The translations under genes and the position numbers were made by a program. Source: Nitrosomonas sp. (lineage in GTDB: Bacteria > Pseudomonadota > Gammaproteobacteria > Burkholderiales > Nitrosomonadaceae). Taken from it: a stretch of DNA of 34,100 bases. Positions 17,688 through 27,133 of this stretch are shown here, piece after piece; position 1 is the stretch's first letter, and each line of letters starts with the position of its first letter. The notes beneath the pieces were generated by a model that ran no database searches, was not told where the DNA came from, and saw only the letters and a list, made by a program, of their open reading frames with translations. The stretch lies in assembly GCF_021731985.1 (NCBI RefSeq), contig NZ_JAKFWH010000083.1, positions 1 to 34,100 of the forward strand, read 5' to 3'.

Positions 17688-18231
17688 AATAAGTGTCCGT
17701 ATCCCAACATCGGGGATTGGTTTGAATATATTCCGCGATTTTCAGGTAAGCATCCTCATCGCGGATAATGTGCTCGTAATAATTGCGCTGCCAGAAACGT
17801 TGACCGGATGTACCCGATATTGCATTAAGCCGTTTGGTCACCGACGATTTAAACCCCCGCACAACGTCCCCCAACGTAGGGGCGCGTTGCACGCGCCCTG
17901 GTTGTTCATCCGAGTCCGCATATTCATGCGGGTGCGTGCCATTGGGGCGCATGCAATGCGCCCCTACGAGTTGGATGATACCGTGGACGTGATTAGGCAT
18001 GATGACAAATTCGTGCAATACGATATGGGAACGAATATATTCTGTTTTGCGCCATTCTTCATCCACGACGATCCCCAATTCATTGAATTGCATCTCACCA
18101 TCAACAATTTCCCCAAACAACGGCACCCGGTTATGTGTACAAACGGTAATAAAATACAAACCGGCCTGTGAATAATCATACCCTTGCAAACGAATCGATT
18201 TGCGGTGATGGATGGTTGGATTGTAGGTCAT
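17680..18231 (-). CDS. REP-associated tyrosine transposase (RAYT, Y1/TnpA-REP family)
   Basis: A 183-residue HUH-type single-strand transposase. It begins with YNPTIHHRKSIRLQGYDYSQ and GLYFITVCTHNR, typical of this family. The HUH metal motif is HVH at 81-83 in FVIMPNHVHGII. The nucleophilic Tyr is at 151 or 152 in RFWQRNYYEHIIRDEDAY. RAYTs act on palindromic REP sequences. Here such palindromes lie next to the gene, within it (residues about 89-121, [10 protein letters not shown] to QRAPTLG) and in neighbouring genes. Its stop overlaps the hsdR start by 8 bp, so it is part of the restriction-modification transcript. Full family length and motifs suggest it may be active. Confidence 0.93.
   Translation of the reverse strand: MTYNPTIHHRKSIRLQGYDYSQAGLYFITVCTHNRVPLFGEIVDGEMQFNELGIVVDEEWRKTEYIRSHIVLHEFVIMPNHVHGIIQLVGAHCMRPNGTHPHEYADSDEQPGRVQRAPTLGDVVRGFKSSVTKRLNAISGTSGQRFWQRNYYEHIIRDEDAYLKIAEYIQTNPRCWDTDTYYV
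17876..17967. repeat. REPIN-like element inside the transposase gene
   Basis: Two palindromes face each other: GTAGGGGCGCGTTGCACGCG... at 17876-17900 and GGGGCGCATGCAATGCGCCCC ending in TAC at 17944-17967. They are separated by about 43 bp. The outer ends GTAGGGGCG and CGCCCCTAC are inverted repeats, the layout of a REP doublet (REPIN). All 92 bp are read in frame. Confidence 0.82.
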
Positions 18232-18255
18232 GGTGTCCGGGTTATTGTTGGGATT

Positions 18256-18282
18256 GTAGGGGTAATGATTATTTACCCCTAC
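18256..18282. repeat. REP-like palindrome, AT-core subtype
   Basis: GTAGGGGTAA and TTTACCCCTAC form a palindrome with a TGATTA centre. It shares the GTAGGGG...CCCCTAC ends of the coding-region copies but has an AT-rich core. It lies 24 bp before the RAYT start and just after the antitoxin gene stop. Confidence 0.75.
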
Positions 18283-18297
18283 GGCATAACCGTCATT

Positions 18298-18480
18298 TTA
18301 CCGACGTGGAATCGCGTTTAATTGCCGCTCAATGCCACCCAGATTCGCCAATCTTTTGGCGCTTTCACGCTCAATCAGGGCTTTCAAGGCTACTCTGACC
18401 AGTGCAGATTTTTTCTGCACATGAGTCAAGGCTCGCGCTTTTTGCAGTAATTCGTCATCCAGTACGATGGTGGTTCTCAT
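18298..18480 (-). CDS. VapB-like antitoxin, without a visible toxin partner
   Basis: A 60-residue protein matching VapB antitoxins that have an N-terminal ribbon-helix-helix or similar DNA-binding fold: MRTTIVLDDELLQKARALT, then KSALVRVALKALIERESAKR and a short tail (LANLGGIERQLNAIPRR). VapB normally neutralises the VapC PIN-domain RNase encoded directly downstream. Here only a REP-like palindrome (18256-18282) and the RAYT gene follow, so the toxin gene is missing. It could be a relic, an antidote against a toxin elsewhere, or a regulator of this operon. It is bracketed by two REP-like palindromes. Confidence 0.75.
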   Translation of the reverse strand: MRTTIVLDDELLQKARALTHVQKKSALVRVALKALIERESAKRLANLGGIERQLNAIPRR

Positions 18481-18535
18481 AGCTCTTCTCCGAATAGATC
18501 ATCGAATGATGCACGTAATTGTACATGCGATCTTT

Positions 18536-18560
18536 TAGGGCAAATAATCATTTGCCCCTA
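18536..18560. repeat. REP-like palindrome, AT-core subtype
   Basis: TAGGGCAAAT and its partner TTTGCCCCTA form a palindrome around an AATCA centre. The core is close to that of the copy at 18256-18282. It touches the stop codon of the rhuM-fic gene (ends at 18558) and lies 55 bp before the antitoxin start. Confidence 0.7.
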
Positions 18561-19559
18561 TGGATTATTGCCATTGATCAAATTGATGATGACTTTCACC
18601 ATCGTGTCTTTTTCCTCGGGCTTGCTCTCAGCAATCAGCAACGTAAACGCAACCAGGGCATTATCGGCGATGCGCTTTTCTCCGTCTGCATTAAGGAGAT
18701 AATCATGACGCGCCAGAAACCAGACAAACAGCGCGGCGGCAATGCGTTTGTTGCCATCGGAAAAAGAGTGATTCTTGACGATGAAATACAGCAGATTGGC
18801 GGCTTTTTCTTCAATACTGGGATAGAGTTCTTCGCCGCCAAACGTTTGGTAAATGGTTTCCAACGAGCTTTTGAAGGAATCATCTTTTTCGTTGCCGAAC
18901 AATCCGCCCAGTTTCTCCTGTTCACGCCACAGCCGGATTTGCTGGATCGCTTCATCATAGGAAATTCTGCGCTGTCCGGCTTGCTGGATTCCGGTCACCT
19001 GTAAACGCTGATGATCGTAATCGTCCAACACCGTCAACGCGTGGCTGTATTGCTCCAGGATCGACAGAATGCCTTGCGATTCGGAAGCGGTTAAGTCTTT
19101 CTGTTGGAACAAGCGTGAAGATAAGGCAATCGCTTGTTTTAAATCCGCGAGTTTTTGCTGTTGCGTCTGAAGTTTCTGTTCATTCAGCGCATACCCTTGC
19201 ACCAGGTAGCGCTTGAGTATGTTGCTGGCCCAGATACGGAATTGCGTGCCTTTCTTGGAATTGACGCGATAACCGACGGAAATAATGGCGTCGAGGTTAT
19301 AAACCTTGATGTTTCTTTTGACCTGCCGCCTGCCTTCTTGCCGAACTACCGAGGATTTCCCGGTAGTTGCCGACTCGATCAACTCACCGGATTGGTAAAT
19401 GTTCTTCAGGTGCAACCCGATGGTATCGCTATCTTTATCAAACAAGGCCGCCATCTGCGCCTGCGACAGCCAAACCGTTTCGTCCCGCAAGCGCACTTCC
19501 ACCCCCGACAACCCATCGTCCGGCTGGTAAATCACAATATTGTCTACCGGTTCGATCAT
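18558..19559 (-). CDS. RhuM-family protein with C-terminal Fic/Doc domain
   Basis: A 333-residue two-part protein. The N-terminal half (about 7-125) is the RhuM domain (VEVRLRDETVWLSQAQMAAL, HLKNIYQSGEL, KVYNLDAIISVGYRVNS, FRIWASNILKRYLVQGY), a family named from a Salmonella pathogenicity island and often found beside type I restriction genes. The C-terminal half carries a Fic/Doc motif, His264 to Arg272 (HSFSDGNKR), in which Fic enzymes transfer AMP or phosphate to target proteins. Its start codon overlaps the hsdS stop (ATGA), so the two are translated in a coupled way. No separate inhibitory antitoxin is adjacent in the same frame; the VapB-like gene 77 bp downstream is the nearest. A role in regulating or policing the restriction system is inference. 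Confidence 0.9.
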   Translation of the reverse strand: MIEPVDNIVIYQPDDGLSGVEVRLRDETVWLSQAQMAALFDKDSDTIGLHLKNIYQSGELIESATTGKSSVVRQEGRRQVKRNIKVYNLDAIISVGYRVNSKKGTQFRIWASNILKRYLVQGYALNEQKLQTQQQKLADLKQAIALSSRLFQQKDLTASESQGILSILEQYSHALTVLDDYDHQRLQVTGIQQAGQRRISYDEAIQQIRLWREQEKLGGLFGNEKDDSFKSSLETIYQTFGGEELYPSIEEKAANLLYFIVKNHSFSDGNKRIAAALFVWFLARHDYLLNADGEKRIADNALVAFTLLIAESKPEEKDTMVKVIINLINGNNP

Positions 19560-20701
19560 ACGGTTACCCGTACCTCGCCGCTCATCAGTTTGGGAAGCAA
19601 GGTGTCGCGGAGGGTTTCTAGGGTTTGAATTTGAATATGGTTTGCATCTATTTTGTTGTAAAAGAAAATTAAATTTTCTTCTAATACTTCTAATCTTTCT
19701 TTCGGTGGAATTGTGAGTTTAATTTGTTTCAGTCCATTTATAGTCAGGGCTGCTTGCGTGCTGCCAATTGTTATTGAATCCAAATGTTCTTTTCCAATGC
19801 TAGATTTTAACCAACAGTAAATAATAATACTTGGAATTACAGTAAAATCTTTAAACCACGTTAAGTTTCCATCTTTAAAATAAAACTTATCATTCTTTTT
19901 CACTCGATACGGAATTCCTAGAGTACCTACTGAAGTAAGTAAAATATCGCTGTCTATTGGGATACCAAATTTTTCTTGTATCTCATGAAATCTATTCTCA
20001 GTTATACAAAGCTCACTTTTAGTATTACCAGTATTGTGTAGTTCTATAATTTCTTTACTGCGATAAAAAGGAATGCCTGTTGTAACATACTCAGAATAAA
20101 ATATTCTTTTGCTGGATGTGACCGTTAGCAATTCACCAAGTGGCTTTTCTTCCCAATCCCCCGTTGCCTCCACCACAAACCACTGCCTAAAAAGCGTTTC
20201 AGCCATGGCTTCGAGGGTTTTGTTCTGGCGGTGCAACAGGTCGATTTTGTCGTCAAGGCTGCTGAGGACGAAGGCGATGGCTTTTTGTTCTTCAATAGGA
20301 GGTAATAGAATATCTAAATCATATACTTCATCCCTGCTAGTTGATGGTATAGCAGAGCCGCTATCCATTGAGTTTATATCAATGCATTTAAACCAATAAT
20401 ACAAATAGCCTACATCCAAATCTTCGAGCTTGTTTTTTGTGTAAAAAGCAGTGTCTATAACAAAAAAAGGAAACTTTGCTAAGTGAACACCTCTGTAAGC
20501 GCCTTTTCTTCCGATTATTAGCGATGGCTCATCATGAAGGTATATTTCTGTAACACCAATTTTTCCATTTGTACCAAAAACATCAAAATAACTATTTCCA
20601 TTTCGATAGTTCTGAAGTGCCTTGCCATATTCCAGTGTCAAAATATCCCTGATTTTTAAATCGCGCCATTTTGGTGAATATATACTTTGAATCCCGCTCA
20701 C
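19556..20701 (-). CDS. hsdS: Type I restriction-modification specificity subunit
   Basis: A 381-residue HsdS that recognises a bipartite DNA target. There are two target-recognition domains, about 10-150 and 185-345. Each is followed by a conserved helical spacer: [20 protein letters not shown] with [20 protein letters not shown] in the middle, and [20 protein letters not shown] with [19 protein letters not shown] at the end. The start is GTG overlapping the hsdM stop (GTGA). Its stop overlaps the rhuM-fic start. The recognition-domain DNA is clearly more AT-rich than hsdM and hsdR, as expected where these domains are exchanged by recombination. The target sequence cannot be predicted from here. 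Confidence 0.95.
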   Translation of the reverse strand: MSGIQSIYSPKWRDLKIRDILTLEYGKALQNYRNGNSYFDVFGTNGKIGVTEIYLHDEPSLIIGRKGAYRGVHLAKFPFFVIDTAFYTKNKLEDLDVGYLYYWFKCIDINSMDSGSAIPSTSRDEVYDLDILLPPIEEQKAIAFVLSSLDDKIDLLHRQNKTLEAMAETLFRQWFVVEATGDWEEKPLGELLTVTSSKRIFYSEYVTTGIPFYRSKEIIELHNTGNTKSELCITENRFHEIQEKFGIPIDSDILLTSVGTLGIPYRVKKNDKFYFKDGNLTWFKDFTVIPSIIIYCWLKSSIGKEHLDSITIGSTQAALTINGLKQIKLTIPPKERLEVLEENLIFFYNKIDANHIQIQTLETLRDTLLPKLMSGEVRVTV

Positions 20702-22308
20702 ACCTTCACCCTCGCCAAACTCTCAACAATCGCCTGATTCAACGCCGCCTCTTCCTGCAATTGCACCTCGAATTCCGCCTTCAACGCGGCAAAACGCTCG
20801 GGGAAATTAAAATCATCTTCTTCATCCGGCAGCCCGACATAACGCCCCGGCGTCAGTACATAATCCAGTTCGGCGACACGCGAAATCGACACCGACGCGC
20901 AAAACCCCCGCACATCCCCGTAGGGGCGGATTGCATCCGCCCCTATCGCATCCGCGGCATCATCAGGGCGCATGCAATGCGCCCCTACGGGTGGGGATGG
21001 ATCGGCCGTGCGCCAGGCGTGGTAGGTGCTGGCAATTTGCTGGATGTCTTCGCGGGACAGTTCGAGGGTGCGGCGGTTGATCAGATGGCCGAGGTTGCGC
21101 GCGTCAATAAACAGGATTTGGTCCTTACGGGGATGTTCATTATTACGTGCGTGGTTCATGAACCACAATCCGGCAGGAATTTGCGTGTTCAAAAACAACT
21201 TGCCCGGTAAATTCACGATGCAATCGATCAGATTGCCTTCTGCGATCAGGTTCTTACGGATTTCCCCTTCGCCGGAAGTTTTGGAAGTCAGCGCGCCTTT
21301 GGCCAACACCACCCCGGCAATGCCCACGGGCGATAAGTGATACGCAAAATGCTGCAGCCAGGCAAAATTGGCATTGCCCGCCGGGGGTGTGCCGAATTGC
21401 CAGCGGCCGTCATTGCGTAATAACTCGCCGCTCCAGTCACTGACATTGAACGGCGGATTGGCGATGATGAAATCGGCTTTCAGGTCTTTGTGGGCATCGT
21501 TCAGGAACGAACCTTCGTTATTCCATTTCACTTGCGAGCTGTCGATACCGCGAATGGCGAGGTTCATTTTCGCCAGGCGCCAGGTGGTCTGGTTGCTTTC
21601 CTGGCCGTAAATGGAAATATCGTTGATGCGGCCTTGGTGCTCTTCGACAAACTTTTCCGATTGCACGAACATGCCGCCGGAGCCGCAGCAGGGATCAAAT
21701 ACCCGGCCTTTGTAGGGTTCCAGCATCATCACCAGCAATTCGACGATGCTGCGCGGCGTGTAGAACTGGCCGCCTTGCTTGCCTTCGGCCAGGGCGAATT
21801 CACCGAGGAAATACTCGAACACATGGCCAAGCACATCGGCGCTGCGGGATTTGGCATCACCCAGCGCGATATTGCCCACCAGATCAATAAGTCCGCCCAG
21901 ACTCGCGGGGTCGAGGTTCTGCCGGGCAAAGACTTTGGGCAATACGCCTTTCAGTGACGGATTTTCTTTCTCGATGGCATCCATCGCCGCATCCGCAAAC
22001 TTACCGATATCCGGCTGTTTGGCTTGAGCGACGAGATGCGGCCAGCGTGACTCGGGCGGGACATAAAAGATGTTTTCGGCTTTGTACTCGTCTTTGTCTT
22101 CGGGATCAGATCCGGCATAGTTGCCGAGTCCTGCTTGCAATTTGGCGAAATGTTCTTCGAATGAGTCGGAAATATATTTCAGGAAGATTAAGCCCAGCAC
22201 CACATGTTTGTACTCTGCGGCATCAATGTTCTTGCGCAGTTTGTCAGCGGCTTTCCAGAGCTGTTTTTCCAGCGGTTCTTGTTTGATTTCTTTCGCAGCT
22301 TTCACCAT
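20698..22308 (-). CDS. hsdM: Type I restriction-modification DNA adenine methyltransferase
   Basis: A 536-residue HsdM that methylates adenine N6 using S-adenosylmethionine. The N-terminal helical domain ([35 protein letters not shown]) is followed by the SAM-binding motif at 203-213 ([13 protein letters not shown]) and the catalytic NPPF at 284-287 ([12 protein letters not shown]). The C-terminal part ([20 protein letters not shown]) is typical. Between WRTADPS and YGDVRGFC, residues about 441-463 are an insertion coded by a REPIN-like repeat ([20 protein letters not shown]), not part of the family fold. An ATG with AAGGAA some 12 bases upstream starts the gene. It is first in the island; transcription may begin in the spacer that holds the MITE. 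Confidence 0.96.
   Translation of the reverse strand: MVKAAKEIKQEPLEKQLWKAADKLRKNIDAAEYKHVVLGLIFLKYISDSFEEHFAKLQAGLGNYAGSDPEDKDEYKAENIFYVPPESRWPHLVAQAKQPDIGKFADAAMDAIEKENPSLKGVLPKVFARQNLDPASLGGLIDLVGNIALGDAKSRSADVLGHVFEYFLGEFALAEGKQGGQFYTPRSIVELLVMMLEPYKGRVFDPCCGSGGMFVQSEKFVEEHQGRINDISIYGQESNQTTWRLAKMNLAIRGIDSSQVKWNNEGSFLNDAHKDLKADFIIANPPFNVSDWSGELLRNDGRWQFGTPPAGNANFAWLQHFAYHLSPVGIAGVVLAKGALTSKTSGEGEIRKNLIAEGNLIDCIVNLPGKLFLNTQIPAGLWFMNHARNNEHPRKDQILFIDARNLGHLINRRTLELSREDIQQIASTYHAWRTADPSPPVGAHCMRPDDAADAIGADAIRPYGDVRGFCASVSISRVAELDYVLTPGRYVGLPDEEDDFNFPERFAALKAEFEVQLQEEAALNQAIVESLARVKV
20920..20988. repeat. REPIN-like element inside hsdM
   Basis: GTAGGGGCGGATTGCATCCG... (20920-20946) and AGGGCGCATGCAATGCGCCC... 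ending in CTAC (20965-20988) are two palindromes 18 bp apart. The outer ends are inverted repeats. The length of 69 bp is a multiple of three and the insert is read through in frame with no stop, in a linker near the HsdM C-terminus. Confidence 0.85.
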
Positions 22309-22370
22309 GGCTAAGTTTAATTCCTTGATGACAGAGAGCGTTATAGGACGCCGATACGGCTTGATGTAAT

Positions 22371-22519
22371 TTCAGGGCACTTCTAAAAATCCAAATTTCG
22401 TCACAACACTTTGTTGCTCGAAAAAAATGTTTCCTTACATATCATGCATATGCTGCGTAACCATTTTTTGCTCGTGCCTCGTGTTGTTTAGAACTTTGAA
22501 TTTTTAGAAGTGCCCTTCA
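22371..22519. mobile_element. MITE with terminal inverted repeats and TTCA target duplication
   Basis: A 141-bp element (22375-22515). Its ends are GGGCACTTCTAAAAATCC on the left and the complement of GGGCACTTCTAAAAATTC on the right. The similarity runs for about 38 bp and ends in ACAACAC on both sides. TTCA stands directly outside each end (22371-22374 and 22516-22519), a 4-bp target duplication. The interior has no reading frame, so it is non-autonomous. It fills most of the gap between gatB and hsdM and may separate or supply transcription for the island. Confidence 0.82.
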
Positions 22520-22537
22520 GCGAATCACGCGATGGCT

Positions 22538-23977
22538 TTATCCATCCAGTTTTTTCTTCAGCATGGCGTTGACTTGCGCCGGATTGGCTTTGCCTTGCGT
22601 GGCTTTCATGATCTGGCCGATCAGCGAATTGAAGGCTTTTTCCTTGCCGTTGCGATAATCGGCGACTTGCTGCGCATTGGCGGCCAGCACCTGATCAACC
22701 AGTTTTTCAATGGCGCTGTCGTCGGAAATCTGTTTCAGGCCTTTGGCTTCGATGATGGCGTCGACATTTTTGTCGAGTTCGCCGTTCCACATGCTTTCAA
22801 ACACTGTTTTGGCAGCTTTGCCGGAAATGGTGCCGTCATGGATGCGCGCGAGCAGTTCGGCGAGTTGGGAAGGGGTGATCGGGCAGGCCGTCATTTCAAT
22901 GCCTTCCTTGTTCAATTGCCCGCTGATCTCGCCCATAATCCAGTTGGCGCACAGTTTGGCTTGCGCGGGTAATTGCTTGAGCGTGGCGTCAAAATAATCC
23001 GCCATCTCGCGAGAACTGGTCAGCACGGAAGCGTCATAGGCGGACAATGCAAACGCGGAGATGTAACGATCCCGCCGCGCTTGCGGCAATTCCGGCAAGG
23101 TTTGCTTGATTTGATCAATCCAGCTTTGCGGAATTTCCAGCGGCAATAAATCCGGATCGGGGAAATAACGGTAGTCGTTGGCGTCTTCCTTGGTGCGCAT
23201 GGTGCGTGTTTCGTCTTTGTTGGCATCGTACAGGCGGGTTTCCTGCCGGATCGAACCGCCGTCTTCAAGTATTTCAATTTGCCTTCTGGCTTCATAATCG
23301 ATGGCTTTTTCCAGAAATCGGAAGGAGTTCAGATTCTTGATTTCGCAGCGCGTGCCAAGTTTTTCCGTGCCGCGCGGGCGTACCGAGACGTTCGCATCGC
23401 AGCGGAATGAGCCTTCCTGCATGTTGCCGTCGCAAATACCGATCCAGCGCACCAGCGCATGCAATGTTTTGGCGTATGCCACGGCTTCCGCGCTGCTGCG
23501 CATGTCCGGTTCGGAGACGATTTCCAGCAATGGCGTGCCGGCGCGGTTCAAATCAATGCCGCTCATGCCATGAAAATCTTCGTGCAGCGACTTTCCGGCG
23601 TCTTCTTCCAAATGCGCGCGGGTCAGGCGGACGTTCTTTTCAGCGCCATCCACTTGGATCTGAATGTTACCGCCTTGCACTACCGGCAATTCGTATTGGC
23701 TGATTTGATAGCCTTTGGGCAAATCGGGATAAAAGTAATTCTTACGCGCGAAAATGGAGGGCGAATTGATTTTCGCTCCCACCGACAGCCCCAGTTTAAT
23801 CGCCCGTTCCACCGCGCCTTTATTGAGCACCGGCAAAACGCCCGGCAGCGCCAGATCGATTACGCTTGCCTGGGTATTCGGCGCTGCGCCATAGGCGGTG
23901 GATGAGCCTGAGAAAATTTTGGATTGCGTTGAAAGTTGAGCATGTACTTCAAGGCCGATGACAATTTCCCACTGCAT
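22538..23977 (-). CDS. gatB: Asp-tRNA(Asn)/Glu-tRNA(Gln) amidotransferase subunit B
   Basis: A 479-residue GatB, the tRNA-binding and kinase-like subunit that phosphorylates the misacylated aminoacyl-tRNA before amidation. The N-terminus has [14 protein letters not shown]. The cradle domain shows [49 protein letters not shown], and [18 protein letters not shown]. The C-terminal YqeY-like tail ends in [20 protein letters not shown]. Length is normal. It lies 47 bp downstream of gatA and is the last gene of gatCAB. Confidence 0.98.
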   Translation of the reverse strand: MQWEIVIGLEVHAQLSTQSKIFSGSSTAYGAAPNTQASVIDLALPGVLPVLNKGAVERAIKLGLSVGAKINSPSIFARKNYFYPDLPKGYQISQYELPVVQGGNIQIQVDGAEKNVRLTRAHLEEDAGKSLHEDFHGMSGIDLNRAGTPLLEIVSEPDMRSSAEAVAYAKTLHALVRWIGICDGNMQEGSFRCDANVSVRPRGTEKLGTRCEIKNLNSFRFLEKAIDYEARRQIEILEDGGSIRQETRLYDANKDETRTMRTKEDANDYRYFPDPDLLPLEIPQSWIDQIKQTLPELPQARRDRYISAFALSAYDASVLTSSREMADYFDATLKQLPAQAKLCANWIMGEISGQLNKEGIEMTACPITPSQLAELLARIHDGTISGKAAKTVFESMWNGELDKNVDAIIEAKGLKQISDDSAIEKLVDQVLAANAQQVADYRNGKEKAFNSLIGQIMKATQGKANPAQVNAMLKKKLDG

Positions 23978-24024
23978 GATGTATTTTCCGACTAAATTGA
24001 TATTTTCAGGAATGAACGATTGGT

Positions 24025-25473
24025 TTAAACGGGCGACTGCAAATGCCAGTCGGTTGCCAGTTGATATTGGTGCGCGACATTCAGCATTTGCGCTTCGCTG
24101 AAGTAATTGCCAATGATATGCAAACCGACCGGCCGGTTTTTATCGCCAAAGCCGACCGGGATCGACATGGCCGGCATTCCGGTGAGATTCGCCGCGCTGG
24201 TATAAATGTCCGACAAATACATCTGGATCGGATCGCCGCTTTTTTCTCCAAGATTAAAAGCCACGGTGGGGGTGGTGGGCCCCATGATAATGTCGCATTG
24301 TTTGTAAGCTTCGGCGAAGTCCTGCGCGATCAGGCGGCGTAACTTTTGCGCCTTAATATAATAAGCATCGTAATAACCATGCGATAAAACGTACGTGCCG
24401 ATCAGAATACGCCGTTTCACTTCCGCGCCAAAACCTTCCGCGCGCGATTTGCGGTACATGTCGGCCAGATCGCCGTACGATTTGGCGCGATGGCCATAGC
24501 GCACGCCGTCAAACCGGGATAAATTGCTCGATGCTTCAGCAGGCGCCAGCACATAATAAACGGGGATCGCCAGCGGTGCATTCGGCAACGAGACTTCAAC
24601 CGTTTGCGCACCCAGTTTGCGGTATTCATCCAATGCTTTCTCAATGGCGCTTTCGACATCCTTGCTCATGCCTTCGGCAAAATATTCCTTCGGCAGGCCG
24701 ATGCGCAAGCCAGCTAACGGTTTTTGCAGATCCCGCGCGTAGTCTTCGACGTCCCGTTGCAGGCTGGTTGAGTCACGCGGATCAAACCCGGTCATCACGT
24801 TCAGCAGCAGCGCGAGATCTTCTGCCGATTTGGCCATGGGGCCGCCCTGATCCAAGCTGGAGGCGAAGGCAATCATGCCGTAGCGGGATACCAATCCGTA
24901 AGTCGGTTTGATTCCCGAGATGCCGCACAAGGCCGCTGGCTGGCGAATGGAGCCGCCGGTATCGGTGCCGGTTGCGGCGGGTGCCAGTCTTGCTGCCACT
25001 GCGCAAGCTGCGCCGCCTGAGCTGCCGCCAGGTACTGCAGCATGATCCCAGGGATTTTTCACCGGTCCATAAAATGATGTTTCGTTGCTCGACCCCATGG
25101 CGAATTCATCCATGTTGGTCTTGCCGATATTGATTGCGCCCGCTTGATTGAAACGTTCAATGACTCCGGCATCATACGGTGAAACAAAATTCGACAGCAT
25201 TTTTGACCCGCAGGTGGTCAGCCAGCCTTTGGTGCAAAAAATATCTTTCTGCGCAATGGGGATTCCGGTCAACGGGCCTGCTTGCCCGGCAGCAATCATT
25301 TTGTCTGCGGCCTGCGCTTGCGCAAGGCTGAGTTCTTCATTTACTGTAATAAACGCATTGTATTCAGGATTAAGCGCCTTGATGCGTTTGAGAAATTCTG
25401 TTGTCAGTTCAGTGCTGGAAATCTTTTTTTCGGCAAGCTGAAGGGAGAGCTGTTTAAGACTGGCATTAAACAT
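24025..25473 (-). CDS. gatA: Asp-tRNA(Asn)/Glu-tRNA(Gln) amidotransferase subunit A
   Basis: A 482-residue amidase-signature enzyme that releases ammonia from glutamine for GatB. The catalytic Lys is in [14 protein letters not shown]. The Ser-cisSer-Lys triad continues in [20 protein letters not shown] and the nucleophile region [36 protein letters not shown] and [15 protein letters not shown] are family features. Length is normal. It lies 99 bp downstream of gatC, with no terminator evident between them. Confidence 0.98.
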   Translation of the reverse strand: MFNASLKQLSLQLAEKKISSTELTTEFLKRIKALNPEYNAFITVNEELSLAQAQAADKMIAAGQAGPLTGIPIAQKDIFCTKGWLTTCGSKMLSNFVSPYDAGVIERFNQAGAINIGKTNMDEFAMGSSNETSFYGPVKNPWDHAAVPGGSSGGAACAVAARLAPAATGTDTGGSIRQPAALCGISGIKPTYGLVSRYGMIAFASSLDQGGPMAKSAEDLALLLNVMTGFDPRDSTSLQRDVEDYARDLQKPLAGLRIGLPKEYFAEGMSKDVESAIEKALDEYRKLGAQTVEVSLPNAPLAIPVYYVLAPAEASSNLSRFDGVRYGHRAKSYGDLADMYRKSRAEGFGAEVKRRILIGTYVLSHGYYDAYYIKAQKLRRLIAQDFAEAYKQCDIIMGPTTPTVAFNLGEKSGDPIQMYLSDIYTSAANLTGMPAMSIPVGFGDKNRPVGLHIIGNYFSEAQMLNVAHQYQLATDWHLQSPV

Positions 25474-25572
25474 GGCATTTACTGATAGAGAAAAATAAAA
25501 TGTTGCGTATAATTATCGTTTTTAAATTCTAGGATAGTTCTTTCGGTTCACTTTGTTGAAGTAGTATTTAGT

Positions 25573-25860
25573 CTATTCAATAACTTGTGGAACCAGATAG
25601 AGACCCGCTTCGACTTGTGGCGCTATCGATTGATATAATTCGCGCTGGTCGGTTTCAGTAACCGCATCTTCACGTAAACGTTGTACGACACTTTGGGCGT
25701 GAGACATGGGTTCTACTGTAGAGGTATCGACTGCTTGCATGGTTTCAATCAGATTGAAAATACCGGATAACTGAATCAAAGTTTCTTTTGCTTCGTCTTC
25801 ATCAATCTCAATATAAGCAAGATCAGCTACACGTTTTACATCGCTAACAGACAAAGTCAT
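25573..25860 (-). CDS. gatC: Asp-tRNA(Asn)/Glu-tRNA(Gln) amidotransferase subunit C
   Basis: A 95-residue GatC, the small subunit that wraps around and stabilises the GatA-GatB interface. It shows [20 protein letters not shown], then [19 protein letters not shown] and LREDAVTE, all family hallmarks. It is divergent from mreB across a 135-bp spacer that must hold both promoters. The nearest ribosome-site candidate (TAAGG) is unusually far from the ATG, about 14 bases. Confidence 0.96.
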   Translation of the reverse strand: MTLSVSDVKRVADLAYIEIDEDEAKETLIQLSGIFNLIETMQAVDTSTVEPMSHAQSVVQRLREDAVTETDQRELYQSIAPQVEAGLYLVPQVIE

Positions 25861-25971
25861 TTTATAGGGGTAACCTTATATTCAAATAAGAAATAAGTAT
25901 TAGGGTATCATGCCCCGTTTAACTGGCGTATCATTTTTTGAAGGTTTTAATTATTATTCGCTCTCACCTAA

Positions 25972-27054
<1,083 letters not shown>

Positions 27055-27133
27055 ACACATTGAACCAGTAATCTTTTTTCTTATTTTATAGACTGAATCA
27101 GACACAAAACCAGATTCGTAAATACTGGACGTA

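Noticed and set aside
17635-18171. A 178-codon plus-strand frame opposite the transposase
   Set aside because: Antisense reading of the RAYT gene; the RAYT motifs HVH and YYEHIIRDED are decisive for the minus strand.
16976-20988. The repeated GTAGGGGCG palindromes as a CRISPR array
   Set aside because: Copies are hundreds to thousands of bases apart, are palindromic pairs and have no regular spacers; no cas genes are present.
20671-21210. A 179-codon plus-strand frame antisense to hsdM and hsdS
   Set aside because: It is the reverse reading of hsdM and of the REPIN-like repeat; no ribosome site or family resemblance, and hsdM is certain on the other strand.
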